Source: VAZQ01 sp963841705
Lineage (GTDB): Bacteria; Pseudomonadota; Alphaproteobacteria; Rhizobiales; Xanthobacteraceae
NCBI GenBank assembly: GCA_963841705.1
Contig: CAWJDY010000027.1
Coordinates: forward strand, 32,175 to 96,174
Length of the DNA stretch: 64,000 nucleotides
Direction: 5' to 3'
A program made the translations under genes and the position numbers. Below the pieces are notes generated by a model. It was not told where the DNA came from, did no database searches, and saw only the letters and a list, made by a program, of their open reading frames with translations. Below, in pieces: positions 33,379 through 42,136 of this stretch (its first letter is position 1; the number at the start of each line of letters is the position of its first letter).

Positions 33379-33455
33379 CTTCGTAGGGGCGACGCATTAG
33401 CGTCGCCCCTACGAAGAACAGAGCGTGTAGGGGCGGGTTCAAACCCATCCCTACA
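33379..33455. repeat. Two adjacent palindromic repeats
   Basis: First, a 17-bp perfect inverted repeat (CTTCGTAGGGGCGACGC / GCGTCGCCCCTACGAAG) with a 4-nt ATTA loop at 33379-33416. Second, a hairpin TGTAGGGG...CCCTACA at about 33425-33455. Parts of the first recur near 53468 and a relative of the second at 48408-48428, so these are dispersed repeats. The rest of 33160-33489 shows no gene. Confidence 0.75.
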
Positions 33456-33489
33456 TTGGCACAAGCGAAGTCAGGCATGAGGCAGGCTG

Positions 33490-34968
33490 ATGCTGCGAAC
33501 CGGGTCGGATTATCTCGAAGCTCTGCGCGACGGTCGTCGCATTTATATCGGCAGCGAGCTCGTGCGCGACGTGACGAGCCATCCCGCTTTCCGCAACACC
33601 GCGCGCTCGTTCAGCGCGATCTACGAGCGCAAGCGCTCGCCCGAGCATTGCGACATCATGAGCTTCGAGGAGAACGGGGAACGCTGCACTTCCTGGTTCC
33701 TCAAACCCAGGAGCCGGGACGACCTGCGCAAGCGGAGCGAAACCCATCGCCGCGTCGCGCAATGGAGTTACGGAATGCTCGGCCGCTCGCCTGATCACGT
33801 GGCAAGCTTCATCGTCGGGCTTACGTTGCATCCCGAGCTGTTCGAGGCCAACCGCAAAGGGTTCGGCGATCACCTTGAGGCCTATTACGACGAGCTGCGC
33901 CGGCGGGACCTGTTCGCTTGTTACGTGGTGGCTGCTCCCCAGACCTCGCGCAACCCGGAGCTCTATAACCGGCAAGGGACGCGGGCGCCGAGCTTGCAGG
34001 TCACGGGCACGTCGGACCGCGGCGTCATCCTCAACGGGGCCAAGATGCTCGGGACAGCAGCAGTTTTCTCGGACGAGATCTGGGTAGGCAACCTGCTGCC
34101 GCTTGCCCCGGATCAGAGGGAGCAGGCGGTCACCTGCGCGGTACCGACCGGCAGCGAGGGCGTCTCGATCTGGGTGCGCAAGCCGTACGAGCAATATGCC
34201 GTGAGCGAGTTCGACAACCCGTTCACGTCACGGCTGGACGAGAGCGACGCCATGATCGTCTTCGAGGATGTCGAGGTTCCCTGGCAACGCGTTTTTCTGC
34301 TCGATGACGTGGTGGTCTCGCGCGAGATGTACTTCCGCACCCCGTCGCATATCATGGGCAATCACCAGGCGGTGGTGCGCTTCCACGAGAAGCTCAAGCT
34401 CATTCTCGGCCTCGCCTACAAGGCGGCGGAGATCAACGCCGTGGTGCAGGTGCCGGCGGTACGCGAGACGTTGGCGAAGCTTGCAGTCTCGGAAGCCGGG
34501 CTGCGCGGGATGATCGCGGGCCAGATCGAGGATGCGGAAACGCTGGCCAAGGGCTTCATGCACGTGAACCGGCGGGAATTGTACGCGGCGCTGTACTGGT
34601 GCACCAACAATTATCACCAGGTCGCCGAGACCGTGCGCGAGCTGCTGGGCGCCGGGCCTTTCCAGATGCCGGCGGATTCTTCCTTCCTCACGGACCAGAA
34701 GCTGCGCGGCACGTTTGAGCACTATTGGACCTCTGCCGGCGCTACCGCCCTCGAACGGCTGAAGTTCATGAAGCTCGCCTGGGACTATCTCGGTTCCGAG
34801 CTGGCGCTGCGGCACAGCCAGTACGAGAAATTTTATGCAGGTCCCCAGTTCGTGCACACCTTCTACAATTTCAATAACTGCCCGTGGGAGGAACGCAAGC
34901 GCCCGATCGACGAGATGATGGGTCAGATGCGCGTGCCGGAGGTGCTCGGCAGCAGGGCCGCCGAATAG
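33490..34968 (+). CDS. 4-hydroxyphenylacetate 3-monooxygenase (HpaB) family protein
   Basis: A 492-residue flavin-dependent monooxygenase of the HpaB/PvcC/4-BUDH acyl-CoA-dehydrogenase-like fold. Typical pieces are MLRTGSDYLEALRDGRRIYI, HPAFRNTARSFSAIYE, FDNPFTSRLDESDAMIVFED and VEVPWQRVFLLDDV. These enzymes hydroxylate phenols with FADH2 from a reductase (HpaC), or in some branches dehydrate CoA esters. No hpaC lies nearby, so substrate is open. A MarR regulator follows 3 bp downstream. Confidence 0.88.
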   Translation: MLRTGSDYLEALRDGRRIYIGSELVRDVTSHPAFRNTARSFSAIYERKRSPEHCDIMSFEENGERCTSWFLKPRSRDDLRKRSETHRRVAQWSYGMLGRSPDHVASFIVGLTLHPELFEANRKGFGDHLEAYYDELRRRDLFACYVVAAPQTSRNPELYNRQGTRAPSLQVTGTSDRGVILNGAKMLGTAAVFSDEIWVGNLLPLAPDQREQAVTCAVPTGSEGVSIWVRKPYEQYAVSEFDNPFTSRLDESDAMIVFEDVEVPWQRVFLLDDVVVSREMYFRTPSHIMGNHQAVVRFHEKLKLILGLAYKAAEINAVVQVPAVRETLAKLAVSEAGLRGMIAGQIEDAETLAKGFMHVNRRELYAALYWCTNNYHQVAETVRELLGAGPFQMPADSSFLTDQKLRGTFEHYWTSAGATALERLKFMKLAWDYLGSELALRHSQYEKFYAGPQFVHTFYNFNNCPWEERKRPIDEMMGQMRVPEVLGSRAAE

Positions 34969-34971
34969 CCG

Positions 34972-35550
34972 GTGCAGCAACGTACAGAGAAACGAGCCGC
35001 TCGCCGTGCGCAGCCCGCATCCCAGTCGCGTCGTGCGAGGAAAGCGGACATCCCCGCGGAAAAGCTCGCGCCCGAGGACCAGGCGGTACGCGAGTTCATC
35101 GCGGATCTTTACGCCGCGCTCTCGATCATGCGCCTCCTGCGTGCGCAGATCGCGCGCACGCTCGCGCTGAGCTCGGCGCAGTTTTCGGTCCTGCTCGGGG
35201 TATGGCACCTGCAACGGCGCGGCGAGCCGACCGTCAAAGCCATCGCCGATCACTTGCATGTCGCAGCCGCGCATGTGACGGCGGAAATCGGCGGTCTGGT
35301 CGAGGTCGGTTTGCTGGCGAAGCGCGCCCATCCGCGCGACAAGCGGGCGGTCGAGATCGGGCTGACCAGAAGCGGCCGTGACCTGTTCCAGCGCATCATG
35401 CCGATGCTGCGCGAGATCAACGACCAACTCTTCGCCGGGATCTCTTATGGCGAGATCGTGATGGTGCGTCGCTTCCTTGCCGGCATCATCGCGCACGGCC
35501 CACGGGCGCTGCGCATCGCGGATGCCGAGCTCAAAGTCCGGGGACCGTGA
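34972..35550 (+). CDS. MarR family transcriptional regulator
   Basis: A 192-residue protein starting at the GTG at 34972, three bases after the HpaB-type gene. A basic tail (about 35 residues) precedes the winged helix: LRAQIARTLALSSAQFSVLL, VKAIADHLHVAAAHVTAEIG (recognition helix) and the wing KRAHPRDKRAVEIGLT. Probably controls the upstream monooxygenase in response to an aromatic ligand, as HpaR does, but this is inferred from position. It converges on and overlaps by 20 bp the transferase gene on the other strand. Confidence 0.88.
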   Translation: MQQRTEKRAARRAQPASQSRRARKADIPAEKLAPEDQAVREFIADLYAALSIMRLLRAQIARTLALSSAQFSVLLGVWHLQRRGEPTVKAIADHLHVAAAHVTAEIGGLVEVGLLAKRAHPRDKRAVEIGLTRSGRDLFQRIMPMLREINDQLFAGISYGEIVMVRRFLAGIIAHGPRALRIADAELKVRGP

Positions 35551-37213
35551 GTAGCGTATCGTACGAGCGACCGCGGACGTCATAGACGCGCGCATAGGTG
35601 ACGCCGTCGCGAACGATTTCGGCCAGGAGCCGGGCGTCGAATGTGCGGCAATAGAATTCTCCCAGCATCATGGCAAAGTCGGCGCCGGTCGGATCCCACG
35701 AGGTCTCGAAATCGGTCCCGAGCTCTACCTGCGGTGAACGATGGGGACCGCACACTGCGAGCTTCCAGGGGCGGCCGCTCGGCTTTCGCTCGCCGGTTTT
35801 GGCCAGCTTTGCGGCGAGTGCCTGGGAGGCCTGCTTGAACGACAGCCCCCAGTAATCAAGCATGTAATTCGCTCGCGCGCGGCGCACCCCGCCGTAAAGC
35901 GTACTGAAATAGGTGTATTCGTAGGGATGCAGCCGGACCATCTCCACCACGGGAAATGCCAGCCCTGCGGCCAACGCAGTCACCACCGCGATCGGAGCGA
36001 CGCGAATGCCGCGCGTTGCGTCGCACACCCAGCAGGCGGCAAGGCCGCCCAGAATCGCCATCGGCGGCAGCACGAAAACGAAGTGCCTGATGCCGTTGTA
36101 CAACGCGGGCTTGAGCGCAATGGCGACAGCAGGTGGGAGGAAAGCGGCGAGGGCGAGCAACAGAAAAGCGCCGCGACGCTGCAGTGGAATATCGCGCCGG
36201 CACAGCATGACTGCAACGGCAAGGGCACCCGCAAGCGCCAGCGCCAAGAACACCTCCGGCAGCTTGAGCGCAAACAGGCTCGGAATGTAGCTGCGCGGCA
36301 TCTCGGTCACCGGCATGACGCTGCCGCCGAACAGCTCCGACCACGGCTTTTCGAAGAAGCGCGAGAAATACTCCACCGCCCGCAGTGGATTGAGAGGCTC
36401 CATCACCGACCATGGCCAGACCAGGGCCATGACCAGATAGGCCGGCACCACGGCCGGTAAGAGCGCAAGAAAGAAGCGCAGCAGCCGCGCCCCGGCCGCA
36501 CCAAGGCTCTCCGCATGCGCTTGCACGACGAGAATGAATGCCAATGCGCCCAGGAGTTCCAGCGCGCCAAATGCCCCCATGATGCGGGAGCCGAACGCGA
36601 GACCGAAGGCCGCACCCACGATGGTCGCGGTCGTGAAGGAGGGCCGCGGGTACTGTTCCAGCGCCCGGACGAGGGCAAGCAGCAAAATTGCCATGGCGAC
36701 CGCGAAGGGAGCGTCCTTCGGGTTGATGAACATGTGACCCCAATAAAGCGGGCAGGCGCACAGGAGTGCGAGCGCGACCAAGCCAGCGAGCGGTCCCGCA
36801 ATGCGCCGTCCCGTGCGCCAGGTGACGAGCAGGCCGATGATGCCGACCGCCGCGCCGACGAGCCTGCGTGTCTCAAACAGAGGCAGGGGCAGGATCTTGG
36901 CCGCGGCCGCCGAGAGGAGATCGAAGCCGCCGCCGTAGTAGTAGAGGTTCACCCAGGAGAGAGCGCGCCGATCATGCAATCCGGACCGGTAGAAGCTGAG
37001 CAGCAAATCGCCGTACTGGGAATGGGTGTAGTCATCCCAGCTCAGGCCGTAATCCCTGAAAGTGAGCAGCGCGACGGCGCCGGCGAGAGCAAGGAGGGCA
37101 AGCGCGAGCCCGTCCCATGCCCGGCTCTGCCCGGGGGATGTAATGAGATGGGGAAAATCGCTGGCCCCCTGGGAGCACTCACGCTGAGTGTCCCCGCGAT
37201 ATTGCCCAGCCAC
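35531..37213 (-). CDS. Glycosyltransferase family 39-like membrane protein
   Basis: A 560-residue polytopic membrane protein with about 11 hydrophobic helices. The early loop GLSWDDYTHSQYGDLLL contains the acidic pair typical of GT-C (PMT/ArnT) enzymes that transfer sugars from polyprenyl-phosphate donors. A large C-terminal soluble part (about 480-560) probably faces the periplasm. Acceptor unknown; possibly cell-envelope polysaccharide or lipid A. The first 30 residues are doubtful and a start closer to the first helix is possible. Monocistronic. Confidence 0.82.
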   Translation of the reverse strand: MAGQYRGDTQRECSQGASDFPHLITSPGQSRAWDGLALALLALAGAVALLTFRDYGLSWDDYTHSQYGDLLLSFYRSGLHDRRALSWVNLYYYGGGFDLLSAAAAKILPLPLFETRRLVGAAVGIIGLLVTWRTGRRIAGPLAGLVALALLCACPLYWGHMFINPKDAPFAVAMAILLLALVRALEQYPRPSFTTATIVGAAFGLAFGSRIMGAFGALELLGALAFILVVQAHAESLGAAGARLLRFFLALLPAVVPAYLVMALVWPWSVMEPLNPLRAVEYFSRFFEKPWSELFGGSVMPVTEMPRSYIPSLFALKLPEVFLALALAGALAVAVMLCRRDIPLQRRGAFLLLALAAFLPPAVAIALKPALYNGIRHFVFVLPPMAILGGLAACWVCDATRGIRVAPIAVVTALAAGLAFPVVEMVRLHPYEYTYFSTLYGGVRRARANYMLDYWGLSFKQASQALAAKLAKTGERKPSGRPWKLAVCGPHRSPQVELGTDFETSWDPTGADFAMMLGEFYCRTFDARLLAEIVRDGVTYARVYDVRGRSYDTLLTVPGL

Positions 37214-37490
37214 TAAGTAGGGCGGGTTGGCCAGCCCAGGTCGGCTATAGCCGACTTGGGCAATCGTTGTTTGCCGATCTCGGGTAAACCCGAGATCGGT
37301 TGCCGGCTTCGGCCGGCTCGAAGGCTAACCCGCCGTGTCCGGTCGAGCTTGTCCGCGAGGTTGGAGAGCATGTCTGAAGCCATGGCAGATTATGCCTGCA
37401 GCAGAGCAGATGCATTCCGCACGTGGGTTACGCGGCACAAGTCGGCCGTTGCCGGCCGGCTTGTATCGCTAACCCACCCTATTACCAAGC
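37214..37490. repeat. Cluster of palindromic repeats
   Basis: A non-coding stretch built of palindromes: GTCGGCTATAGCCGAC (37240-37255), a 26-bp palindrome with CCGATCTCGGG arms (37274-37299) and GCCGGCTTCGGCCGGC just after. Outer arms GGCGGGTTGGCC and GGCTAACCCGCC flank them (about 37221-37334). A related copy with AAGTCGGCC...GGCCGGCTTGT and CTAACCCACC lies at about 37438-37486. No gene. Confidence 0.7.
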
Positions 37491-37499
37491 CGCCCTCAG

Positions 37500-38102
37500 T
37501 TACTTCATCGCTGCATCGTACATCTTGGCCACATATTCCCAGTTGACCAGATGATCCATGAAGGCCTTGAGATAGTCCGGCCGGCGGTTGCGATAATCAA
37601 TGTAGTAGGAATGCTCCCAGACATCGCAGCCCAGGATCGGCTTGCCGCCGTGCACCAGCGGATTCTCGCCGTTGGGGGTCTTGCTGATGGTGATCTTGCC
37701 GTCCTTCACCGCAAGCCAGCACCAGCCCGAACCGAACTGGGTAACCCCGGCCTGGATGAAGTCCTCCTTCATCTTGGCAATCGAACCCAGATCAGAAATG
37801 AGCTTCTTTTCCAGGCTTCCTGGGATCTTGTCGCCGCCGCCATTGGGCTTCATCCAGTGCCAGAAGTGAGTATGGTTGTAATGCTGGCCGGCATTGTTGA
37901 AGAGGCCCGCGTTCTTGCCGAACGAGCCCTTCACCACTTCCTCAAGCGATTTCCCTTCCCACTCCGTGCCCTTGAGCAGATTGTTGCCGTTATTGACGTA
38001 GGCGAGGTGATGCTTGTCATGATGATATTCGAGCGTTTCGCGCGACATGTACGGGGCGAGCGCATCGTGGGCATAGGGAAGATCGGGTAGGGTAAAGGAC
38101 AT
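37500..38102 (-). CDS. sodB: Superoxide dismutase, iron type
   Basis: A 200-residue Fe/Mn superoxide dismutase. Metal ligands are visible in YHHDKHHLAYVNN (His), YNHTHFWHWM (His) and DVWEHSYYIDYRNRR (Asp, His). The glutamine in NNAGQHYNHTHFW, before the second ligand, favours the iron-type enzyme, though cambialistic use is possible. No signal peptide, so cytoplasmic. Stand-alone gene with ATG at 38102 preceded by GGAGGAGTT-type sequence. Confidence 0.93.
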   Translation of the reverse strand: MSFTLPDLPYAHDALAPYMSRETLEYHHDKHHLAYVNNGNNLLKGTEWEGKSLEEVVKGSFGKNAGLFNNAGQHYNHTHFWHWMKPNGGGDKIPGSLEKKLISDLGSIAKMKEDFIQAGVTQFGSGWCWLAVKDGKITISKTPNGENPLVHGGKPILGCDVWEHSYYIDYRNRRPDYLKAFMDHLVNWEYVAKMYDAAMK

Positions 38103-38460
38103 GGGGAACTCCTCCGGGGCTTCGGGGCTTAAGTGCGGACTTGGACAGGACGCATGGAAAAGGCCAAGGGGATTGGCACCCTCTCAATTAGGGGGGCGAG
38201 GCCTTTGGGGCAATGCGGGCTGTACCATTTCGGGTCAAGTACCCGGAAAAGAACTCGCATTGGTGGCGGTCAGTTGAACGTTAAGCAAATTCCAAGTTGT
38301 CCGGCCGACTGTCACAATAGTTATTGCAGAGGGAGACGAATAGGGTCAAAATTATTTAGTAACCATAGTAGCCGCCTTGCGGAGGTCGTGGACTGTCGGC
38401 TTAGAGCCGCGGGCAGCGGGGCTGTCCCTCAGCGTGGCGTGTCGGGCAGGGCGTAGGCCA
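38103..38460. other. Intergenic region between divergent genes
   Basis: About 360 bases holding promoters for sodB (leftward) and the membrane protein (rightward). Nothing else is recognised; a plus-strand extension of the next gene from 38377 looks like chance sequence. Confidence 0.6.
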
Positions 38461-39456
38461 ATGGCTGTGTTGTTGTTGATCCTGGGTATCGTGGTCGCCG
38501 CCTGCGGCGTTGCCGCGATCGGATTCGGTATTCCGCTCAGCGAGTTTACGCTTGGCACCACGCTGATGGACGGCGGTGCGACAGCGCTTATCGGCGGCTT
38601 CATTCTGATTGGGCTCTCCGCCGTCGTTACCGAGCTTTCGCGCTTGGCTGATGCCCTCAAAGGAGGAGCGCCGGCTCGAGTTCCCGAGCAGGACCAGATG
38701 TTCGCACCCGCGCCCCCCAGCTTCCCCGCGACCCCGCTTCCGCCGCCGATCGCGGTATCGAGCCCCCGTCCCGCAGCACCGAATATCCCTGCAGCGCCGC
38801 GCAGCCGGCCTGAGGCGGGACCGCGCGAAGCGCGCCCACTCCCCACCCAGCAGGCTTCGCCTTCATCAGTCGATGTCTCGGCGGCGGCAATCGAGCGGCT
38901 GCGTTCCGCCATTCCTCGCACCGACGCGCCACGGCCCGACTCGAATATACCGGCGCCGCAAGTAGAGGATACTCCGCTTTCCCCCAACGGACCGGCGCAG
39001 TATGCGCCCGCTGCCCGTAATAGGCCGGATGTCGCAGCACCTGAGCCGAGGGTAACGGAGGAGGATCGGCCAGCAGCCGCTGTGGACACATTGAAGTCCT
39101 CGCGGCTCGACTTTCTATTCCGGTCCAAGCCGCCAGGACCGGCGCCTGAGCTCCCCAATTTCGATGCGATGTGGCCCGCCGACGCCCGCGCGGCGAGGAA
39201 CCCCCGGCCGGCAGAAACAGTGGCGCGAACCGGTGAATCGCCCGAAACCCAAGCCGGCAATGCAGCGCCCGCGCCGGAACCGGAGCCGCAAGCAGCTCAA
39301 ACGCCGCCACCGGTATCGGTCCTCAAATCGGGCGTGGTCGATGGTATGGCCTACACGCTTTACTCCGACGGCTCGATCGAGGCTAAGCTTCCGCAGGGGA
39401 CGGTGCGGTTCGCCTCGGTGACCGAGCTTCGTGCGCACATCGAGAGCAGCTCGTAA
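38461..39456 (+). CDS. Hypothetical membrane protein with proline/alanine-rich linker
   Basis: About 331 residues from the ATG at 38461. Two N-terminal hydrophobic segments (VLLLILGIVVAACGVAAIGF and ALIGGFILIGLSAVVTEL) are followed by about 210 residues of low-complexity proline/alanine-rich sequence and a small conserved C-terminal motif, KSGVVDGMAYTLYSDGSIEA. This layout is recurrent in rhizobial genomes without a named function. The linker may span the periplasm or cytoplasm; the C-terminal motif is probably a small beta domain. Confidence 0.75.
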   Translation: MAVLLLILGIVVAACGVAAIGFGIPLSEFTLGTTLMDGGATALIGGFILIGLSAVVTELSRLADALKGGAPARVPEQDQMFAPAPPSFPATPLPPPIAVSSPRPAAPNIPAAPRSRPEAGPREARPLPTQQASPSSVDVSAAAIERLRSAIPRTDAPRPDSNIPAPQVEDTPLSPNGPAQYAPAARNRPDVAAPEPRVTEEDRPAAAVDTLKSSRLDFLFRSKPPGPAPELPNFDAMWPADARAARNPRPAETVARTGESPETQAGNAAPAPEPEPQAAQTPPPVSVLKSGVVDGMAYTLYSDGSIEAKLPQGTVRFASVTELRAHIESSS

Positions 39457-39496
39457 CCCGCTCAGCGTGCCCGCGGCCGGCCAGGTCGGGCCTGAG

Positions 39497-39940
39497 CTAT
39501 TGGGTCCAGGTGAGCTCTTCCGCAGTTGAAAGGGCGGTGCGCGCATCGGAACGGATGCGCTCGACCATGGAGCGGAATCCATTGGAACGCTGCGGCGTGA
39601 GGTGCTCGCGCAGCCCCAAGCGCTCGAACGTGGCAATCGCATCGGTTGCGAGAATCTCACGCGCATGGCGGCCCGAGAACAGCGCCAGCAGAACTGCGAT
39701 CAGCCCGCGCACAATGTGCGCATCGCTATCGCCTATGAACTCCAGCAACGGTCCACCAGCGCCGTTGGGTCGCACTTTGGTGGCAAGCCAAACCTGGCTG
39801 GCGCAACCCTGAACCTTGTTGGCAGCGGTACGATCACGTTCGGAAAGCGGCGCAAGCGTCTTGCCGAGCTCGATCAGATAGCGATATCGGTCGTCCCACT
39901 CATCGAGCAGCGAGAAATTCTCTATGATCTCATCGATCAT
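39497..39940 (-). CDS. sufE: SufE cysteine-desulfurase activator
   Basis: About 147 residues from the ATG at 39940 (MIDEIIENFSLLDEWDDRYR); an ATG at 40000 adds a Pro/Arg-rich leader. The conserved VQGCASQVWL motif has the sulfur-accepting cysteine, and GLIAVLLALFSGR and FERLGLREHLTPQRSNGFRSM are family hallmarks. SufE takes persulfide sulfur from SufS for Fe-S cluster assembly. No sufBCDS genes are nearby, as usual for stand-alone sufE in alphaproteobacteria. Confidence 0.93.
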   Translation of the reverse strand: MIDEIIENFSLLDEWDDRYRYLIELGKTLAPLSERDRTAANKVQGCASQVWLATKVRPNGAGGPLLEFIGDSDAHIVRGLIAVLLALFSGRHAREILATDAIATFERLGLREHLTPQRSNGFRSMVERIRSDARTALSTAEELTWTQ

Positions 39941-40117
39941 CGTGGATCTCGGTGGATAGCCCCTTCGCCCCCTACGGGGGCAGAATGGCATCTTCTCCAC
40001 CTAGATATAGGGCGAAACAGCGGTGGACGAAACCTCGCCAGCCGTTACCTCCGCGAGTGCCTGCACCGCTTTTATCGATGGCGACGCGAGCGTTACGCAA
40101 GCGTCGATCAGCGCAGA

Positions 40118-40540
40118 CTAACGGAGAACCTGCGACCGCTCGAGGCGAGCTTCCTTGCGCGGGCGCGGTCCGCGCCACGCCGGGACCAGGTCCGCGGGAA
40201 CAAGCGTGTCCCGGCCGGCGCTCCGCGGCGAGGAGGTGCCGCTCGCCGTACTGCGCGGAGCTTCGACGTCACCCTCGCCAAAGTGCTCGGTGAGATAATC
40301 ATACAGCATCTTGGCCCCCGCCTGAGCACGATGTCCGAGGAGGGCGGCGGCCTGTGATCCTACCGTGCAGGCTTCCGGCTGGCGTTCGCAAAACGATCGC
40401 ATGTCGGTAACAGCTGCCTTGGCCGCCGATACGGCCTCGCCTGCGCTGACAGGACCGCTCGAAGTGGTCTGCGATCCAACGCTGGGGAGCAACACCAGAA
40501 CGACGGTGAACCAGAAGATCATCCGGAACAAAAAGCGCAT
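40118..40540 (-). CDS. DUF5330 domain protein, probably exported
   Basis: A 140-residue protein with an N-terminal signal or anchor (MRFLFRMIFWFTVVLVLLPS) followed by AVTDMRSFCERQPEACTVGS, the two-cysteine DUF5330 core, and LLGHRAQAGAKMLYDYLTEH. The C-terminal third is arginine/proline-rich and variable. Common in Hyphomicrobiales; function unknown. Monocistronic, transcribed away from the peptidoglycan-binding protein. Confidence 0.8.
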   Translation of the reverse strand: MRFLFRMIFWFTVVLVLLPSVGSQTTSSGPVSAGEAVSAAKAAVTDMRSFCERQPEACTVGSQAAALLGHRAQAGAKMLYDYLTEHFGEGDVEAPRSTASGTSSPRSAGRDTLVPADLVPAWRGPRPRKEARLERSQVLR

Positions 40541-40915
40541 CGGCTTGCTCTCAAGGTCCTGGCGATATCGATCGCCTGGATTGGGAGCGTAGCAGGAACG
40601 CTTGAAATGTCGGTTTGAAACCCCTCCCAGTTTTTAAGCGGATTGAAGCCGAATGCGCAGCAAGTTTTCGGAGAATTGTAGCTTTCCCATCGCGCGATAG
40701 ACGGTGCAACCGACCGTTCACCATGCTGCCCGCGGCGTGCCCCCAGGTCGGTCGGCAATGGATTGTAAACAGTGCCGCCGGCGGGACCGCGAACTTTAGG
40801 GTTCGCTTAAGTGCCCTCTGACACGATCCGCGCAAATACAGGGGGAGCGCGTTCCAGAGTCTCGGGCGTGCATGAATCCGTGGGTCTGCTGGCTCGAATT
40901 CGAGGTCGCGACAGC
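40541..40915. other. Intergenic region
   Basis: About 370 bases between divergent genes. Relatively AT-rich around 40610-40690. A plus-strand frame open from 40811 joins the next gene but its first 35 codons look untranslated. Promoters for both flanking genes are expected here. Confidence 0.55.
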
Positions 40916-41719
40916 GTGCCGGAAGGCAGAGGTCAAAACGGCCGTGCCCGAGCGAGAGCGGGCGACGACCGCGAGGCGCATCTCCCATTTGTGCTCGCGC
41001 TAATGGGATGGACACCCCGGGACGCCGTTGGCTTCGCGGTCGGAATCGTCGCCGTCATCGCCATCCTCGTCAACGTTCTGTTCATGCAATCGGGCTTGCA
41101 TCCGGCGCCCCTGTTCAAGCCGGCGGATGTGGAGTCCAAGCTTGCGCCGCCCGCGACGAAACCGGCAACAGCGGCGCCCGTGCAGCGAGTCGATGCGGTC
41201 CCCGCACCTGTCACGCCCAAGCTTGTCGCACCGCATGCCCCGCGCACTCCCGGCGAGATCATAACGGATATCCAACGAGAGCTCGGGCGTCGCGGCTATT
41301 ACGACGGTCCAGTGGACGGTCTCTATGGCCCGCGCACCGACGGTGCCATCCGGGATTTCGAGCGTGCCGCAGGCCTCAAACCAAGCGCACAGCCGAGCGA
41401 GGCGCTGCTCCAGGCCATTACGCGATCCCCGCTGCGACCGGGAAAAGGCGTAACCGGAAGCACACCCGCCACGGCCTCGATCACGTCGCGAGCCGCCCCG
41501 CCGGCTCAACCGGCGGCCGCGTCAGCACGGGTCATCGCCGTGCAGCGCGCACTGAGTGATTTCGGCTATGGCCAGATGAAACCAAGCGGCACGCTCGACC
41601 CAGACACCGGGCGCGCCATCGCGGCATTCGAGCGCCAGCGCAACCTGCCCATCACCGGGCAGCTCTCGGAGCCTCTCATTCGCGAGCTCAGCGCAGCAAC
41701 GGGGCGCACGCTGGAGTGA
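40916..41719 (+). CDS. Membrane-anchored protein with two peptidoglycan-binding domains
   Basis: About 267 residues from a GTG at 40916; a start at 40811 is possible but adds 35 atypical residues. A single membrane helix (VGFAVGIVAVIAILVNVLFM) is followed by a Pro/Ala linker and two PG_binding_1 domains: IITDIQRELGRRGYYDGPVD with GLYGPRTDGAIRDFERAAGL, and IAVQRALSDFGYGQMKPSGT with DPDTGRAIAAFERQRNLPI. Expected to hold to the cell wall from the inner membrane. No catalytic domain. It precedes a DUF1491 gene by 34 bp on the same strand. Confidence 0.82.
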   Translation: MPEGRGQNGRARARAGDDREAHLPFVLALMGWTPRDAVGFAVGIVAVIAILVNVLFMQSGLHPAPLFKPADVESKLAPPATKPATAAPVQRVDAVPAPVTPKLVAPHAPRTPGEIITDIQRELGRRGYYDGPVDGLYGPRTDGAIRDFERAAGLKPSAQPSEALLQAITRSPLRPGKGVTGSTPATASITSRAAPPAQPAAASARVIAVQRALSDFGYGQMKPSGTLDPDTGRAIAAFERQRNLPITGQLSEPLIRELSAATGRTLE

Positions 41720-41753
41720 CGTGCTATTGCTCGGTCGAGATGAAGGGCGATCG

Positions 41754-42101
41754 ATGCGGTTGAAGTCGGCCATCTGGGTTGCGGCCTACATTCGCCGTTG
41801 CAACCTCGAAGGGGCATGCGCGGCCTTGCGGCGGCGCGGCGCCGAGGAGGCCGGCGCGATTTTCGTCAAGATCAATCGACTGGACGGCACGGCTGAGCTT
41901 TTCGGTCCGGCGCCGCAGAGCGTTTTTGACGCTGCACGCCCTGCGGATCGACTATTCACGCCATGCCTGTCCGCGCAGCCGGCCTCCGAGGCCAAAGTAG
42001 AAGAGCGTCTCGCACGTGAATTGCGCTTCGATCCTGATGTCTGGATCATTGAGGTGGAAGACCGGGCTGGCCGCCACTTCCTCGATCAGGTCGTTGCGTG
42101 A
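41754..42101 (+). CDS. DUF1491 family protein
   Basis: 115 residues from the ATG at 41754. The sequence MRLKSAIWVAAYIRRCNLEG, followed by GAEEAGAIFVKINRLDG and a C-terminal RFDPDVWIIEVEDRAGRHFL, is the DUF1491 pattern restricted to alphaproteobacteria. Often encoded beside the peptidoglycan-binding protein as here. Function unknown; small alpha/beta cytoplasmic protein. Confidence 0.88.
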   Translation: MRLKSAIWVAAYIRRCNLEGACAALRRRGAEEAGAIFVKINRLDGTAELFGPAPQSVFDAARPADRLFTPCLSAQPASEAKVEERLARELRFDPDVWIIEVEDRAGRHFLDQVVA

Positions 42102-42136
42102 ATTTGGGCCGATCGTCGAGGCTGCGCAGCGTCTTC

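Noticed and set aside
33425..33455. tRNA-like GGGTTCAAACCC motif
   Set aside because: No acceptor, D or anticodon arms around it; it is the loop of a palindromic repeat.
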